Shown here piece by piece: positions 41,051 to 51,969 of a stretch of DNA of 64,000 nt. A program made the position numbers and the translations under genes. The stretch is taken from NCBI GenBank assembly GCA_039105265.1, contig JAPFFF010000010.1, forward strand, positions 4,216,001 to 4,280,000, written 5' to 3'. Position 1 is the first letter of the stretch, and the number at the start of each line of letters is the position of its first letter. The stretch comes from Tritrichomonas musculus (Eukaryota > Parabasalia > Tritrichomonadida > Tritrichomonadidae). Below the pieces are notes generated by a model. That model was not told the DNA's origin. It saw only the letters and a program-made list of their open reading frames with translations, and ran no database searches.

Positions 41051-41510
41051 AATGGTTTTTAATCGTCAGGCTTATACATGCATGAATTATTTACAGTAAG
41101 TTAAAATATCTTGGACCATTCAAATTGTCTTGGACTGCCAGAAAATTTTGAATTAACTCATTGAAAATGATACAAAAAGCAAATAAAAAGTTTCAAAAGA
41201 TTTATTAAAAATTTCAGGTGATTTATGCTAATTTTATCTAATTCATAAGATTTGAGAGTATCTATCATATTATTGAGATATAAATTGAGAGAAAATGAGA
41301 TGGTTCATCTTGTAATTTGCATTTTAAATGAAATATAAAAAAAAAAAAAAAAAACATTTTAAATCATTCAAACTTTCTCAGGAAAAAAATTGAGAAAGTG
41401 GTGATGATCTGTGTATAGAGTTTATCTTTGGCACACTGAAAAATTTATAAAAAAAGTTATATGAATTGAATGGTTTATTTGTGGTAGGTAGTTTTTACAG
41501 TGAACTCTAA
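40893..41510. other. Intergenic region with poly-T tract and MITE-like fragment
   Basis: A T-run of about 40 bases lies at 41009-41049. At 41092-41200 is a copy of the repeat seen at 14481-14680 (TACAGTAAGTT, TATCTTGGACC). No gene. Confidence 0.7.
41092..41200. mobile_element. Partial copy of the 14481-14680 element
   Basis: Starts TACAGTAAGTTAAAATATC and then follows the reverse complement of 14575-14660 closely (TTGGACCATTCAAATTGT, then GAATTAACTCATTGAAAATG). The arrangement differs from the 14-kb copy: a left end is joined to the inner part of the right arm. Confidence 0.6.
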
Positions 41511-43420
41511 TTATTTTATTTCACTCTCTTCTAAGTTTAGCAGTTCAATGTATTCATCAAAAGCATCTTCATCAATTAAATCGAAATCAAAATAATCATA
41601 TTTGTCATCGATGAAGTCTTTGACAATTTCAGCAAACGATGGACGTTGTTCAATGAGTTCTATGAATTTGTAAGGAATATCGCAAATTTCAAATGATGGT
41701 CTCTATCCATAATCTATAACTCTGGGCAAATATAATGGATGTTCGTCTTCTTTGTTGGCAAAAAGTTTATAAAGTATAAATGCATACGTAAAAACATCAA
41801 CTTTTGTAGTGACAACTCCATCTTCAAAGTTTTCAGGAGCATAAATATCTGTGCATTCTCTCTGCTTCACAATTATCATTGGATTAACCCTTTCGAAAAA
41901 AGGTTCGTACTTAGAATTATATTCGAGAGAAAATAAAAAATTTGTAATTTTTGGATAATAATTTGAGTCTAGTAGAATATTGGATGCATCTAAACGTCTG
42001 GGAATAATATTATTTTGATGGGCATATGCCATTCCTGCTGCAATACCTAAAATGTTGACTGCCCTGATCGTTTCCCACCCTTCTGGATGATTACCTTTAT
42101 AAGCTTCTTCGATAAGTTTCGAAAGTGATCCATTTATATATATTCTGAAATAACTGCATAATATTCACTTGGATCGAGTGAAACAATACAGTTTAATAAG
42201 TTAGAGTAATTTTCAACTCAACTTTGTTCGTTATCAGACAAATTTGTTGTGTAAGGCGGCTTTGATTTAAACATTTTATTACAAGGCCAAAATTCCCAGT
42301 TATATTCATCTTTTCTTACCAGCAAAGTCAGGAGAATTCCGCAAGGGCAAGTGTGCTGTGGCGCCTTGAAGCACATCACTTCCTTTCCGGTTACATTATC
42401 AGCAATGCGATAGGAAGCGTCATCCCAAATCTACCTAATTAAAAGTCCTCCATTTTTTGTATTAGACATTTTAGTTCCCGAAGTGGTAATCAGAGCAATG
42501 AATTGCACAGATTTGTCAATTTTGTCAAATTCAATACAAATTCTTTTCTGATCAACGGTTATGTCATATTCAGGTACAACTTTATCCGTTTTCAATAGGC
42601 TAGTGAAATCTTTCGAGAAAGAAGGAACTTGTGTATTTAAGGCATTAGGATTCAAAAATGATATAAAATGAACAGGTTTGTTTGGTTCACTTTTTCCATT
42701 CAAATTGAAAGATGAAATATTCGAGCCATCACTTGAGCATGAAAGAGCGTGAAAATTCAACGAGATTCTCCGGTCGTTTTATAGCTCATAGCAATAAAGA
42801 TTTCTTTCGGAATTTCGGTTATTCGATTAAATTTGAATGCATTAGTCAGTGAATATTTGTTTCCGGCTTCAATCTCAAAACGATAGCTTTGAATCCTTTC
42901 ATTCGGAAACAAAAGTGAAATTGGGCCCGTAAAAATAATGGACCATTCTGCAATTCCGACTGGATTTAGAGTGAAATAATTATAAAGTTCAATAAAACCA
43001 TCATTTGTTGGATGTTGGTCATTTTTATTTGTGGTGCCTTGAACAATGTACTCAATGGGACCCATCCCAATTTGACTAATTGAAACAGATTCAATCAAAA
43101 AAAAAGAAATTTTATCGGAAAAAGTGAAAAAAACGTTTCTTTATGATTAACAAAAATGCTATGTGTATTGACTATGAAAAAATATTCATTGTGATTGTCA
43201 AGACTCACTTTTTCTGGAGCCATCGCAAAATTGAGTGACACTTTTCCGGTATATGAAATTGATTTAATGTAAAAGAAAAATTTTCCTTGCTTGATTTTCT
43301 CGTGATCAAAATAGTATACTTGGGTTAGTCCTGATTGACTACATCGTGCTGGAACTTTTTTTGGATATGGTATCAATATATGTTTGGACGAATATAGATA
43401 GAATATTCTCTTTAATAGAT
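41511..43420 (-). pseudogene. Decayed TerD-like domain fused to a pseudokinase
   Basis: Reading 43420 to 42230 on the minus strand, the pieces show TerD-like features: KVSLNFAMAP, ISLNFHALSCSSDG, a KSVQFIALITTSG strand matching the family's VDKIVF-like segment, and SYRIADNVTGKEV followed by NWEFWP, matching the family's Arg-x-Val-(Asp/Asn)-x-x-(Thr/Ser)-Gly-x-Glu and Glu-Trp-Lys-Phe motifs. From about 42160 the frame becomes a kinase remnant: NILGIAAGMAYAHQ, then IPRRLDASNIL where HRD is lost, TNFLFS where DFG is lost, and RPSFAEIV near 41640. At least four frame changes or stops separate the pieces (near 43100, 42760, 42430 and 42170, with another near 41700). TerD proteins are calcium-binding stress proteins in bacteria; fusion to a kinase is unusual. 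Confidence 0.65.
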
Positions 43421-43439
43421 TAGCCGTTCTGGATAGATG

Positions 43440-44660
43440 AAGTAGATATAATAACATCAACATCTTCTTCAAATAAACCTTCTTTATTTTAACCTCCTTT
43501 TCATCACCTGTATATAAAGCAACTTTGCATCTGTCTTTCAATAACTCCTTCAATATTTTGCACTCTTTCGTATCTTCTATCTTTACTAATACTTTATCGT
43601 ATTTCATTCTCTTTGTATAGATTAAGTTTACTATCTCAGCACGTTGTTCATCAACATCTGGTATCAACTTATTAACATAGATGTTTCGATTATATTTCTC
43701 ATTTATACATGGATTAACGATTATGTAATATCTAAAGCACGCAAAGTGGTTAATATCTTCAACTGTTGCATTTATTAAAGCTACTTTATCGAACTCTTTG
43801 GTTATTTCAATCAAACTTATATGTTGTAACAGCAAGTGAGCTTCATCTATTACAAGAAAGTAATCGAGTCGTTGTTCTCTTTCATAGTATTCTTCAATTA
43901 AGTCACCTAAACACTTAGAAGCAGTATTGTAAGTTGTAATAATAATATTTACTTCATTATTTACAGCTTTGTGAAACTCTTTAAATGCATTATATAATTA
44001 TTACAACTTACAATACTTCTTCACTCTGTATAGTGTATACAGAGTGAAGGTTAACACGCAACTGTATGAACTTAATATTCATATATTCAATTTAGAATAG
44101 AATTCTTCAGCGATATTCACCGTTGGAACTATTACCAGAAATTTGTCGGTTTTATGTGAAGATTTCAATTTACGAATTGCAGTAGATTTACCAGAGCCGA
44201 TTGGTGCTTCACAGATGAACTTTTTCATTCTAATCTATTTGGTAATTTTACATAAATCATACTTGTTATGTTCAATACAATGATAATAATCATCATAATC
44301 GATGTAATCAAGAAAATTACCATTTTCATCATAATATTCTATAACATCATCAATATCAACATGTTCTCCATCAGTAAGATTCTTAATCGTTGTTTCATCA
44401 TCTAATAGTTTGCCATCTTTATCAATTTAACCTTCACTCTGTATAGTGTATACTCGTTCAAGAATTTCATCAAATATCTGCTATCTAATATAGATTGGAT
44501 CTTGTATTTCAGGAGTCGTGGTATCATGTAAGACTTGCTCTGCAATGTTTTCTTCATAAACTGGTTGTTTTTTCAACGGGTCATCATCGTCAAGAAAATC
44601 ATTAATAGACATAGTGTCACACATGTTTTCTTCATGTATATAATTGTATAACATGGTTTT
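43440..44660 (-). pseudogene. Fossil of an SF2 DEAH-type helicase region, probably from a mobile or virus-like element
   Basis: Minus-strand remnants include a Walker A motif (APIGSGKST) near 44200, a DEAH Walker B (FLVIDEAHLLLQ) near 43850, a SALINAT-like motif III region and a motif-V-like segment near 43450. Upstream (44260-44640) lies an acidic Asp-rich remnant. The combination resembles origin-binding or viral/mobile-element helicases more than host DExD proteins, but the family is uncertain. The copy is broken in several places. Two palindromic segments lie inside it. It abuts the TerD/kinase relic. Confidence 0.5.
44022..44052. repeat. Perfect 14-bp hairpin with a partial second copy
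   Basis: CTTCACTCTGTATA (44022-44035) pairs with TATACAGAGTGAAG (44039-44052) around a GTG loop. The first 22 bases recur at 44431-44452 without the closing arm. A second inverted pair (TTGTAAGTTGTAATAAT near 43927 and its complement ending near 44017) lies just beside it. Confidence 0.8.
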
Positions 44661-44887
44661 TAAGCATCATTGGTTTCATTTAATTTTATAAATACAATGC
44701 AAATCCTTGAATTTTATTTTTGCAATTCGGTCATCAAATACATGCTTAGAGCTTTTCTAAATTTTAAAAAAGCATTGCAAAAATAATATATGGTTTTTGA
44801 TCAATAAATGCTTCTGTTAGATTTTTAATTGAGAGAAATTGTAATTAATATTTAATTTTCTTATATAATCATATGACTGAATGTGTA

Positions 44888-44933
44888 GACTTGTTATTCT
44901 CCGATTCTCGAAATCGATAATTGATTGACTTTG
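44888..44933. mobile_element. Left-end fragment of the 56016 element
   Basis: 46 bases from GACTTGTTATTCTCCG match 56016-56061 with two mismatches and are preceded by TA. The matching right end was not found downstream, so this copy is truncated or has diverged. Confidence 0.7.
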
Positions 44934-45089
44934 GACTATATAAAATCCGATCCTTAATTTGACCTTAAAGTTGATCGTTCATGATCGGATATACGAAATT
45001 TTTATGAATATAAATGGTCTCAAGAATTGAGAGAGTCTTGGCTTTTTGAATATTCTGTTCAAAAAAGCCCCATTCGTATCTTCGCTTCA

Positions 45090-45190
45090 TGAATTAGAAT
45101 TCAGAGTTCAACTGCAGGGAACTCTATCTAATCTAATTTTTGAGCATCTAGAGTATGGAGTTCTTCTGCAGAGAGCTTCATACTCTAAAT
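45090..45190. repeat. Two neighbouring hairpins with CTGCAG loops
   Basis: AGAGTTC ... CTGCAG ... GAACTCT at about 45098-45126 and AGAGTATG ... CTGCAG ... CATACTCT at about 45151-45186. The similar layout of the two suggests duplication followed by divergence of the stems. Confidence 0.55.
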
Positions 45191-45904
45191 TTCAAGATAA
45201 TCTTTCCAATCTCATATAATTTCGGGTTTCCATCGAAAATAGTTATTCTAGTACCAGTTGTTACATATTTTAGAGATAATAAATGTAGGTTCCATGATTT
45301 GTAATGGCTGGCTTCTGAAATTAGTAATATTAATTTCGAAAATTACGGATGATTACGGATTAAGCGCTCATGATAAGAAAACCCTGAGCTCAAAACTCTT
45401 TTTGGATTAATATTGTTTTCTTTTTTTTCTTTTTTTTTGGATTTGCATTAATAGTGAGAATTGTACTAATACTTAAAAAACTCCATTCTATTTCATTTTT
45501 ATTAGGATTTGTTACGTTCATTATATTCTAATTAATGATTTTTGGCATATTGTTGAATTCATGTAAAGGTTTAAGTAATATCATTTTAAAATAAATCTTT
45601 TATTCTCAAATTAGTATTTAAAGTTTATTAATAAACAAATATATATTAATTGTCTTAAAATATTTCGCTATAATTATAAATTCTTGCTGAAAAATGATTG
45701 AGAATACACTCAGAAAAAAAAAATTCAATGGAATTCTATTGATTATTTTGATTATTTTTCCCTATTGAATTTTGAGAGGAGAAAAATTAAAATCATAATA
45801 ACTATTTGAGGATCATTGGAAATGGTATGGTTCCCTAGTAAAATATTTTTTATAAATAAATAAAAATCAAACTACTACATCGGAGAAAGGATATCTTAAA
45901 CATG

Positions 45905-45937
<33 letters not shown>

Positions 45938-46758
45938 TTTATGATTTTTATTTTTTCGTATTGTTGCCTTAAAACCCAAATAAACAATAAAATATATATT
46001 CACGTATTATAAATAAATTATAAAATAAAATAAAAATCAATTATTATCCAAAATATAAAAACCTTAAAACTCCACTTTTTGAGAGGCAAAACGCCTCCCT
46101 TAATGAGATATAGGATGAAAGTTTGCGTTTATATGATTAATACTAAAAATTTTCTCATTATTTTAATATTAAATATATATTAAAATATATAAATATTAAT
46201 ATATTATAATTAATTTTTCTTTTTTTCAATAAATCAATCTGAAAAATCAAAGATTAAATAAGGTTGCTATTCAATTTCAATATCATTTTTAAAATTATCA
46301 TTATCTTTTTAGATATAAATACTTTATATTTAATTTAATATGAATTAATATATAATATATTTTTATTGACATAAATACAAATATATATTATAATATATCG
46401 AACATGACATAATATAAACTTTGATTAATATATTCTGCATTTTTCATTTAAATTTATATTAACTCAGAAATTAATAAGATAATTTTATTTTTTTTATTAT
46501 TAAATATATTATTTCATTTTGCATTAGTTTATCAATAAATTTGATTTCCTATTTAAATTCAAAATAAAAAAAACGTACTTTTTTAATTCAAATTTTAACA
46601 TAAAATATTCATTAAAAAACGATACATTTATCATATTTATTTTATATAATATAACTAAATAATATATAAAAAGAAAGTCATTAAAAAAAAAAATAAAGCT
46701 TGTTCGTTATATATCATCTGAAAATAATTGAATTTATTTTTCAAAGTAAAAAATTTCA

Positions 46759-49700
46759 ATGATTAGGATAGAAGATTTAGGCGCAAAATCATCACATGAA
46801 ACTTCATTAAGCACCTTTCAATCATTATCGACAAAATATAATGGCTTAATCGAACTATCCCCCTATAAAAAAATGCGAAATTTGCTATTTGAGTTAATGC
46901 GATACATTTACAGCTCAATGACGAGTAATTCAGGTTCTCTTCAAGCAGTATTAAGGGTAACCAATAAAATCATGATGTGGATACGCTTTTTCCAACTCTT
47001 TGGACCTTCTTTATATGTTAATTTTGTTATATCTGGAAAAGACAATTTTTCTCTTTGGAGCCAAGACAACCCAATTTCGCGCATAATCGAATATTTATCA
47101 GTTTTATGGAATTTAATACCACCACGAAACCGAGATGATTTATGCCATATTATATTAATTATCTATACAGTATTATTTATTCTCTTTTTCCTTATTATTG
47201 TTGGTTCTTCATTTTATTACAAACGATACGCCAATTTACCCGATTTTATCCCTCCGATCATCATGTTTTTCATCAATACTTTTGGCTTTTTTATGCATCC
47301 AGTATCGATTGCCCACGGCTTTCAAATTATCGGCTATTATATCAATAATTCATCAGACCGATCAAATCTTGTACTTAACATTGTCCTGATTGTGCTATCG
47401 TTTCTTTGTTTCGCCATTTACTTGTGGCTTTACATACACATTTTTGCGATTTCAATTGAATTCAGAGACGATTCGTTATTATGCATTTTATTCATGCCTC
47501 AAGTTCAAATTTTGACCTGTACGACGATCATAACCGCCATCGCAGCAATCTTCACACACTTCCAAACAATACCGAAATGCGTCGGATGCTTCATCAACGC
47601 CGGAATCTACGTTTTCTTGTTCGTCAATCGATTAATTGAAGGCGGCTTCGTTAACCATATCGCCAACATACTTTTCGGTACGTTAACTTTGTCCGGTGCA
47701 GCTGTATCTGTACTTTGTGCCATCCTTTTGATTATGAAGCACCAGCTGAACACTTCCTTCATTTTCGTCATTATCGCTTTTACGGTTATAATGGCCATAG
47801 TGGTCAATTTTTATGAAAGTTATCGACGCTCAAAAATTTTGGCTTTGTTGGACGATTTCGCCACATACAGTGATTTTAACATCTTTCCAACCGTTCGCCT
47901 GTTCATGTCTGCTATTATCATCGGCTTTGAAAAAGCTCATCCCATGTGTGTAAACTATTCAATTTTCAATGAGGCTATCAAAAAGTGGGAAGATGATACG
48001 CGAGTTTGGTGCTGCTTCCTGAAGTTTCTGGCGATTTATTCCGAGTTCTCAAATGAGTCAGCTTTAGCAGCACAACACATCACAAATGCGAAACTGAAAG
48101 GATATTTGATCAAGAACATGCTTCATCAATCATCGGCCCTTTTAAAGAGTCGTGATGTCAACTTGAGTCCTGAATTGAAGAAGAAAATTAGCGATTTATC
48201 GAAGAGAGTTCAGGCCACAAAACATCGAATGAGGAACATTTGGGATCATGTTATTCAAGGCAATTTGAATGAGATGGATCGTGCCATTGAAAATTGCTAC
48301 AAGTCTGTTCAAAGTTGTTCTGCTGAGTTTGATCACGTTGCTCGTCAATATGCGAACAATCGTTTCGTTGCGCGAACTTACACACGCTATTGCCATGAAA
48401 TTTTAGCAAACAGACAATTAACGAATGAATGGTTTGATAAAAGTCGAATGCTACAAAAAGGACTCAAAGTGACAACTGATGCAGCGCATGATTTGGCCCT
48501 TGAAGCATTTCCATTATTACCATCAAGCATCTCACAAAATTCACTGACATCAAATGCCTCTGAATTTGACATGTCAACTTCAGAAGGTTTTAATTCAGAA
48601 ATTGATGATGAGGCCAAAAATCAACAATCTGCAACACAAAACATGATGCTACTCAATACGATAGAAAATCTATCAATACCTTCAATTAAGCATAGCATTG
48701 TTTTTCGTCTTTTGGTTTTATTTTTGTTGTTTTTGGTATCTGTAATTGTGTTTAGTGTTTACATACCATTTTTAATTGATCGTTTGGTATCACCTCTTGA
48801 TTTTATTTATACACTTTCATATTTACGCTGTATTGGATTTCAAGTTGCTATCATTGGCCATCATTACGTACTTGAAACAATACCAGGCCATATTTTGTCT
48901 CATGTTGAAAATTCTCAGCAAAATCCACCTGATTCTTTAGGCTCTTCATTTGATCCACGAATTCAACTTTTGTTCTTATTAAAGACTGGTTCTTCAATGC
49001 TTCAACAGTTGTCTACCTTTGCTTCTTTCATGCAAGGTAATCCAACAATGGACAAGGCGAGAGAAGTCATTTTCGGTCAAAATATGGAATACATTTTCTT
49101 TAGAAGTCGTGGTGATAGACAACCGTTAAAATTAGCTTTGCAAGTAGGAATGATGGATGTCTTTAATCAATTATATGCATTACTTGAATTAACTCCAGTT
49201 ACTGATGAGAATAATCCTCCTGAAAATCCTTTAGATTCATCTGTTTTGAATACTTCAAAGATTTTAAATGCAGTTCAAAATGCAGAAACTTTTGGTAATT
49301 ACATTTTCGACTCGTTAAATAATGTTACTCAATATCTTCAAGATGAAGATAGCACCATTCAAAAAGTATTCATGATTTTAATGATTGTTTTATGTTCTTT
49401 ATATGTAATTCTTCAATTTTTAGTAACATTTTTATGTTTGAGAGAAATTCGAAAAGATAAAAATACAATTTTCAAGTGTTTAACATCTCTTCCTAAAAAT
49501 GTAGTTTCATCTGTTGTTGAGTATTTACGTATTTTAAAGAAAGACAGCAATGATGATCTTTTGAAAGGGACAACAACAACAACAACAGAAGGTGATGTTG
49601 ATGTTAATAAACAAGAAGAAAACATCTTGAAAATCTTAATGACAGGCGATTCATCGGGCGGAGTTAAATCTGAATTATTAATCATTATATTGACAGTTTT

Positions 49701-51507
49701 TCATACAATTTTATATATTGTTTTTGTCATTTATGGCGGTTTATCAATCATTTCTCAAAGTAAAAATTTAGTCAGTGAAGCTCCTCATATTGACTATTTA
49801 CTCGGCGCTTATACTTATGATGCAGCAACCGTTTTGGCAACTGATTTAATGCTTGGTGAATTTTATAACTTATCTACTGATTTTAAAATTGATGTTTTAT
49901 GTGCTCGTTTTAATCAAAGACTTCAACGTTCGCAAGATTATTATTCCAACTTATTGTATGGAAATTCATCGGCAAACATTAGTCCATTTAAAGCCTTTTC
50001 ACAAGGGCTTGCTGAATCCATAGAAAGAATGGCCTGCAATGATATTTCAAGTAAACCACCTGACACAATTTATGATGCTTATAAATGCATCCGACCTGAT
50101 GTGATGCTTTATATTCATCATAACATGGTGTTGTCTTTAGTTTCGCCTGTTCAAATGAGAGGCTCAAGAATAGATAAAGAAAACGAACTGATACCTGAAA
50201 TCTATGATTTATCATTGATGTTACTTTATGAGAATTTCTTTTTCCCAATGTTCAATCAAGTTGTTGACACGTTAAATACAGAGTTCCACGAAGCTATTGG
50301 ATCAATCATTGCCATTTCATTCATATTATTTGCCATTTCTTTAATTTTCGAAATCATTATTATTATCATTAACTTACAAACCAAAAAACACATGGTATTT
50401 ACACTGAAATTATTACTTCAATGCCCTGCAAATGCTGTTGCTGCATGCTCCAACATACAACATGTTTTAGCCGGCGATTTTTCGACTTCTTTATTTGAAG
50501 GCATTTCACGTAAAAAAGAATTCTTTGACAATTTGGTCAATGAACTTCCTTTAGCTTGTATCATTTGCGATCAACAAGGAGTCATTCATATAGCAAACAT
50601 TGCTGCTTGCAGACTTTTCAAAGAGTCCAAAGAAGAACTTATCTCAACCAGCGTTATACAGCTGCTTGGAAGCTCGTCACCGAAAGAATTCAAGAATTTA
50701 AATAACGTTTCAAAACCGGTTGAAAGGAAAGTTTTATACACTGACAAATCAAATGAAAACATCAATTTGGTTGTCGGCATGAGACCCGAGCAATCGATGA
50801 TCATAATAACGTTCACTGATGTCACTTTGACTGTTCGTTACAACACTCTAATCAGCGAAGAAAGAGAAAAAAGTGACAAGCTACTTAAGTCTATTCTTCC
50901 CGCTTCTTTGGTCTCTCGTGTTCAAAGGGGAGAGAAAGACATCAGCTTTGCCGTCCAATCTGTATCGGTCATGTTCACCGATATCGTCGAATTCACCCCT
51001 TGGTGTGGCTCGAACACTGGCTCTTTTATCATGTCAACTTTGAATACTTTATTTAAGGAATTCGACTCCCAAATGCAGAAGTACTCAACAATGACGAAGA
51101 TCAAATGTATCGGCGATTGTTACATGGCCGCTGGCGGAATATTTTCTGAGGTTAATCAGCCGGCCGTTCACACAGCCGAAGCCGTCGATTTCGGACTCGA
51201 TCAAATCAACTCAGTAATCAAATGTAACGGCATCCTCGGGACTTCCTTGCGCGTGAGAGTCGGCGTGAATACTGGCGGTCCTATCGTTGCTGGCGTTTTG
51301 GGAATCGGCAAGCCAACTTTTGAAATTTTGGGTCCCGCTATCAACATGGCACAACAAATGGAACATCACGGTGTGCCAATGAACGTGCATATTTCTAGAT
51401 CTGTGTACGAAATGATTTACGGTGGTAAGTTTAAGGTTAAGGAAAGAGGTAATATTGAAATTAAAAATGGAACAGTGCAGACTTACCTGGTGGCTAATGA
51501 TTCTTGA
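46759..51507 (+). CDS. Multi-pass membrane class III adenylyl/guanylyl cyclase with PAS domain
   Basis: 1,582 residues. About eight hydrophobic helices lie in the first 360 residues and four more at about 655, 880, 980 and 1190. A PAS-like domain (about 1255-1365, ACIICDQQGVIHIANIAACR) follows. The catalytic domain (about 1400-1580) has both metal-binding Asp residues (FTDIVEFT and KCIGDCYM) and the N of AINMAQQM. The transition-state Arg of N-x-x-x-R is Gln, and the purine-contacting positions read Lys (TKIKC) and Glu (FEILG), closer to adenylyl than guanylyl cyclase. It would make cAMP at a membrane, with PAS or membrane input, as a homodimer. A TCA triplet directly precedes the ATG. It is convergent with MCM3; the 460-bp gap is plain AT-rich. 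Confidence 0.93.
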   Translation: MIRIEDLGAKSSHETSLSTFQSLSTKYNGLIELSPYKKMRNLLFELMRYIYSSMTSNSGSLQAVLRVTNKIMMWIRFFQLFGPSLYVNFVISGKDNFSLWSQDNPISRIIEYLSVLWNLIPPRNRDDLCHIILIIYTVLFILFFLIIVGSSFYYKRYANLPDFIPPIIMFFINTFGFFMHPVSIAHGFQIIGYYINNSSDRSNLVLNIVLIVLSFLCFAIYLWLYIHIFAISIEFRDDSLLCILFMPQVQILTCTTIITAIAAIFTHFQTIPKCVGCFINAGIYVFLFVNRLIEGGFVNHIANILFGTLTLSGAAVSVLCAILLIMKHQLNTSFIFVIIAFTVIMAIVVNFYESYRRSKILALLDDFATYSDFNIFPTVRLFMSAIIIGFEKAHPMCVNYSIFNEAIKKWEDDTRVWCCFLKFLAIYSEFSNESALAAQHITNAKLKGYLIKNMLHQSSALLKSRDVNLSPELKKKISDLSKRVQATKHRMRNIWDHVIQGNLNEMDRAIENCYKSVQSCSAEFDHVARQYANNRFVARTYTRYCHEILANRQLTNEWFDKSRMLQKGLKVTTDAAHDLALEAFPLLPSSISQNSLTSNASEFDMSTSEGFNSEIDDEAKNQQSATQNMMLLNTIENLSIPSIKHSIVFRLLVLFLLFLVSVIVFSVYIPFLIDRLVSPLDFIYTLSYLRCIGFQVAIIGHHYVLETIPGHILSHVENSQQNPPDSLGSSFDPRIQLLFLLKTGSSMLQQLSTFASFMQGNPTMDKAREVIFGQNMEYIFFRSRGDRQPLKLALQVGMMDVFNQLYALLELTPVTDENNPPENPLDSSVLNTSKILNAVQNAETFGNYIFDSLNNVTQYLQDEDSTIQKVFMILMIVLCSLYVILQFLVTFLCLREIRKDKNTIFKCLTSLPKNVVSSVVEYLRILKKDSNDDLLKGTTTTTTEGDVDVNKQEENILKILMTGDSSGGVKSELLIIILTVFHTILYIVFVIYGGLSIISQSKNLVSEAPHIDYLLGAYTYDAATVLATDLMLGEFYNLSTDFKIDVLCARFNQRLQRSQDYYSNLLYGNSSANISPFKAFSQGLAESIERMACNDISSKPPDTIYDAYKCIRPDVMLYIHHNMVLSLVSPVQMRGSRIDKENELIPEIYDLSLMLLYENFFFPMFNQVVDTLNTEFHEAIGSIIAISFILFAISLIFEIIIIIINLQTKKHMVFTLKLLLQCPANAVAACSNIQHVLAGDFSTSLFEGISRKKEFFDNLVNELPLACIICDQQGVIHIANIAACRLFKESKEELISTSVIQLLGSSSPKEFKNLNNVSKPVERKVLYTDKSNENINLVVGMRPEQSMIIITFTDVTLTVRYNTLISEEREKSDKLLKSILPASLVSRVQRGEKDISFAVQSVSVMFTDIVEFTPWCGSNTGSFIMSTLNTLFKEFDSQMQKYSTMTKIKCIGDCYMAAGGIFSEVNQPAVHTAEAVDFGLDQINSVIKCNGILGTSLRVRVGVNTGGPIVAGVLGIGKPTFEILGPAINMAQQMEHHGVPMNVHISRSVYEMIYGGKFKVKERGNIEIKNGTVQTYLVANDS

Positions 51508-51969
51508 TTATTTTATTTATTTATTTATTTATTTTTATATTATTTTTTATTTTCGTTTGTAATAATAAAAAAAATATTTTGATATAATTTTTTTTTTAGT
51601 AAACTTAAAATATTTAATACTGGAACTCACTGAATTTGAAAGATATCATAAAATTAGAAAATTTGAAATGTGATGAAGCAAATTTAATCATATTTAATAT
51701 TTTGTTAATAATAATTATTTTTACTTTATAATTATTTTTCTTTTAATAATTTTATTAATCCTATCTTTTGGTTTTATTTTATGATTTAACTCCTTATTGA
51801 GTATATAATTATAAAAAATACATATCAAAAAATTAAAAGATAAAATTTTAATAATTGAGGGAGTAATTGGTCTTTTAAAAGAAAAAGTTTATTTGTAAAC
51901 GAATCATATAAAAACGTTTACAATTTTATAAAGATCAAAATATTTATTTATTTATTAATGCAACTAAAA

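Larger units (their letters stand above)
44661..46758. other. 2.1-kb gene-free region upstream of the cyclase
   Basis: No convincing frame. It contains the left end of a transposon relic (44888-44933), two CTGCAG-centred hairpins (45090-45190), a poly-A run at about 45904-45930 and a GAGGC/GCCTC hairpin near 46081. Confidence 0.6.
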
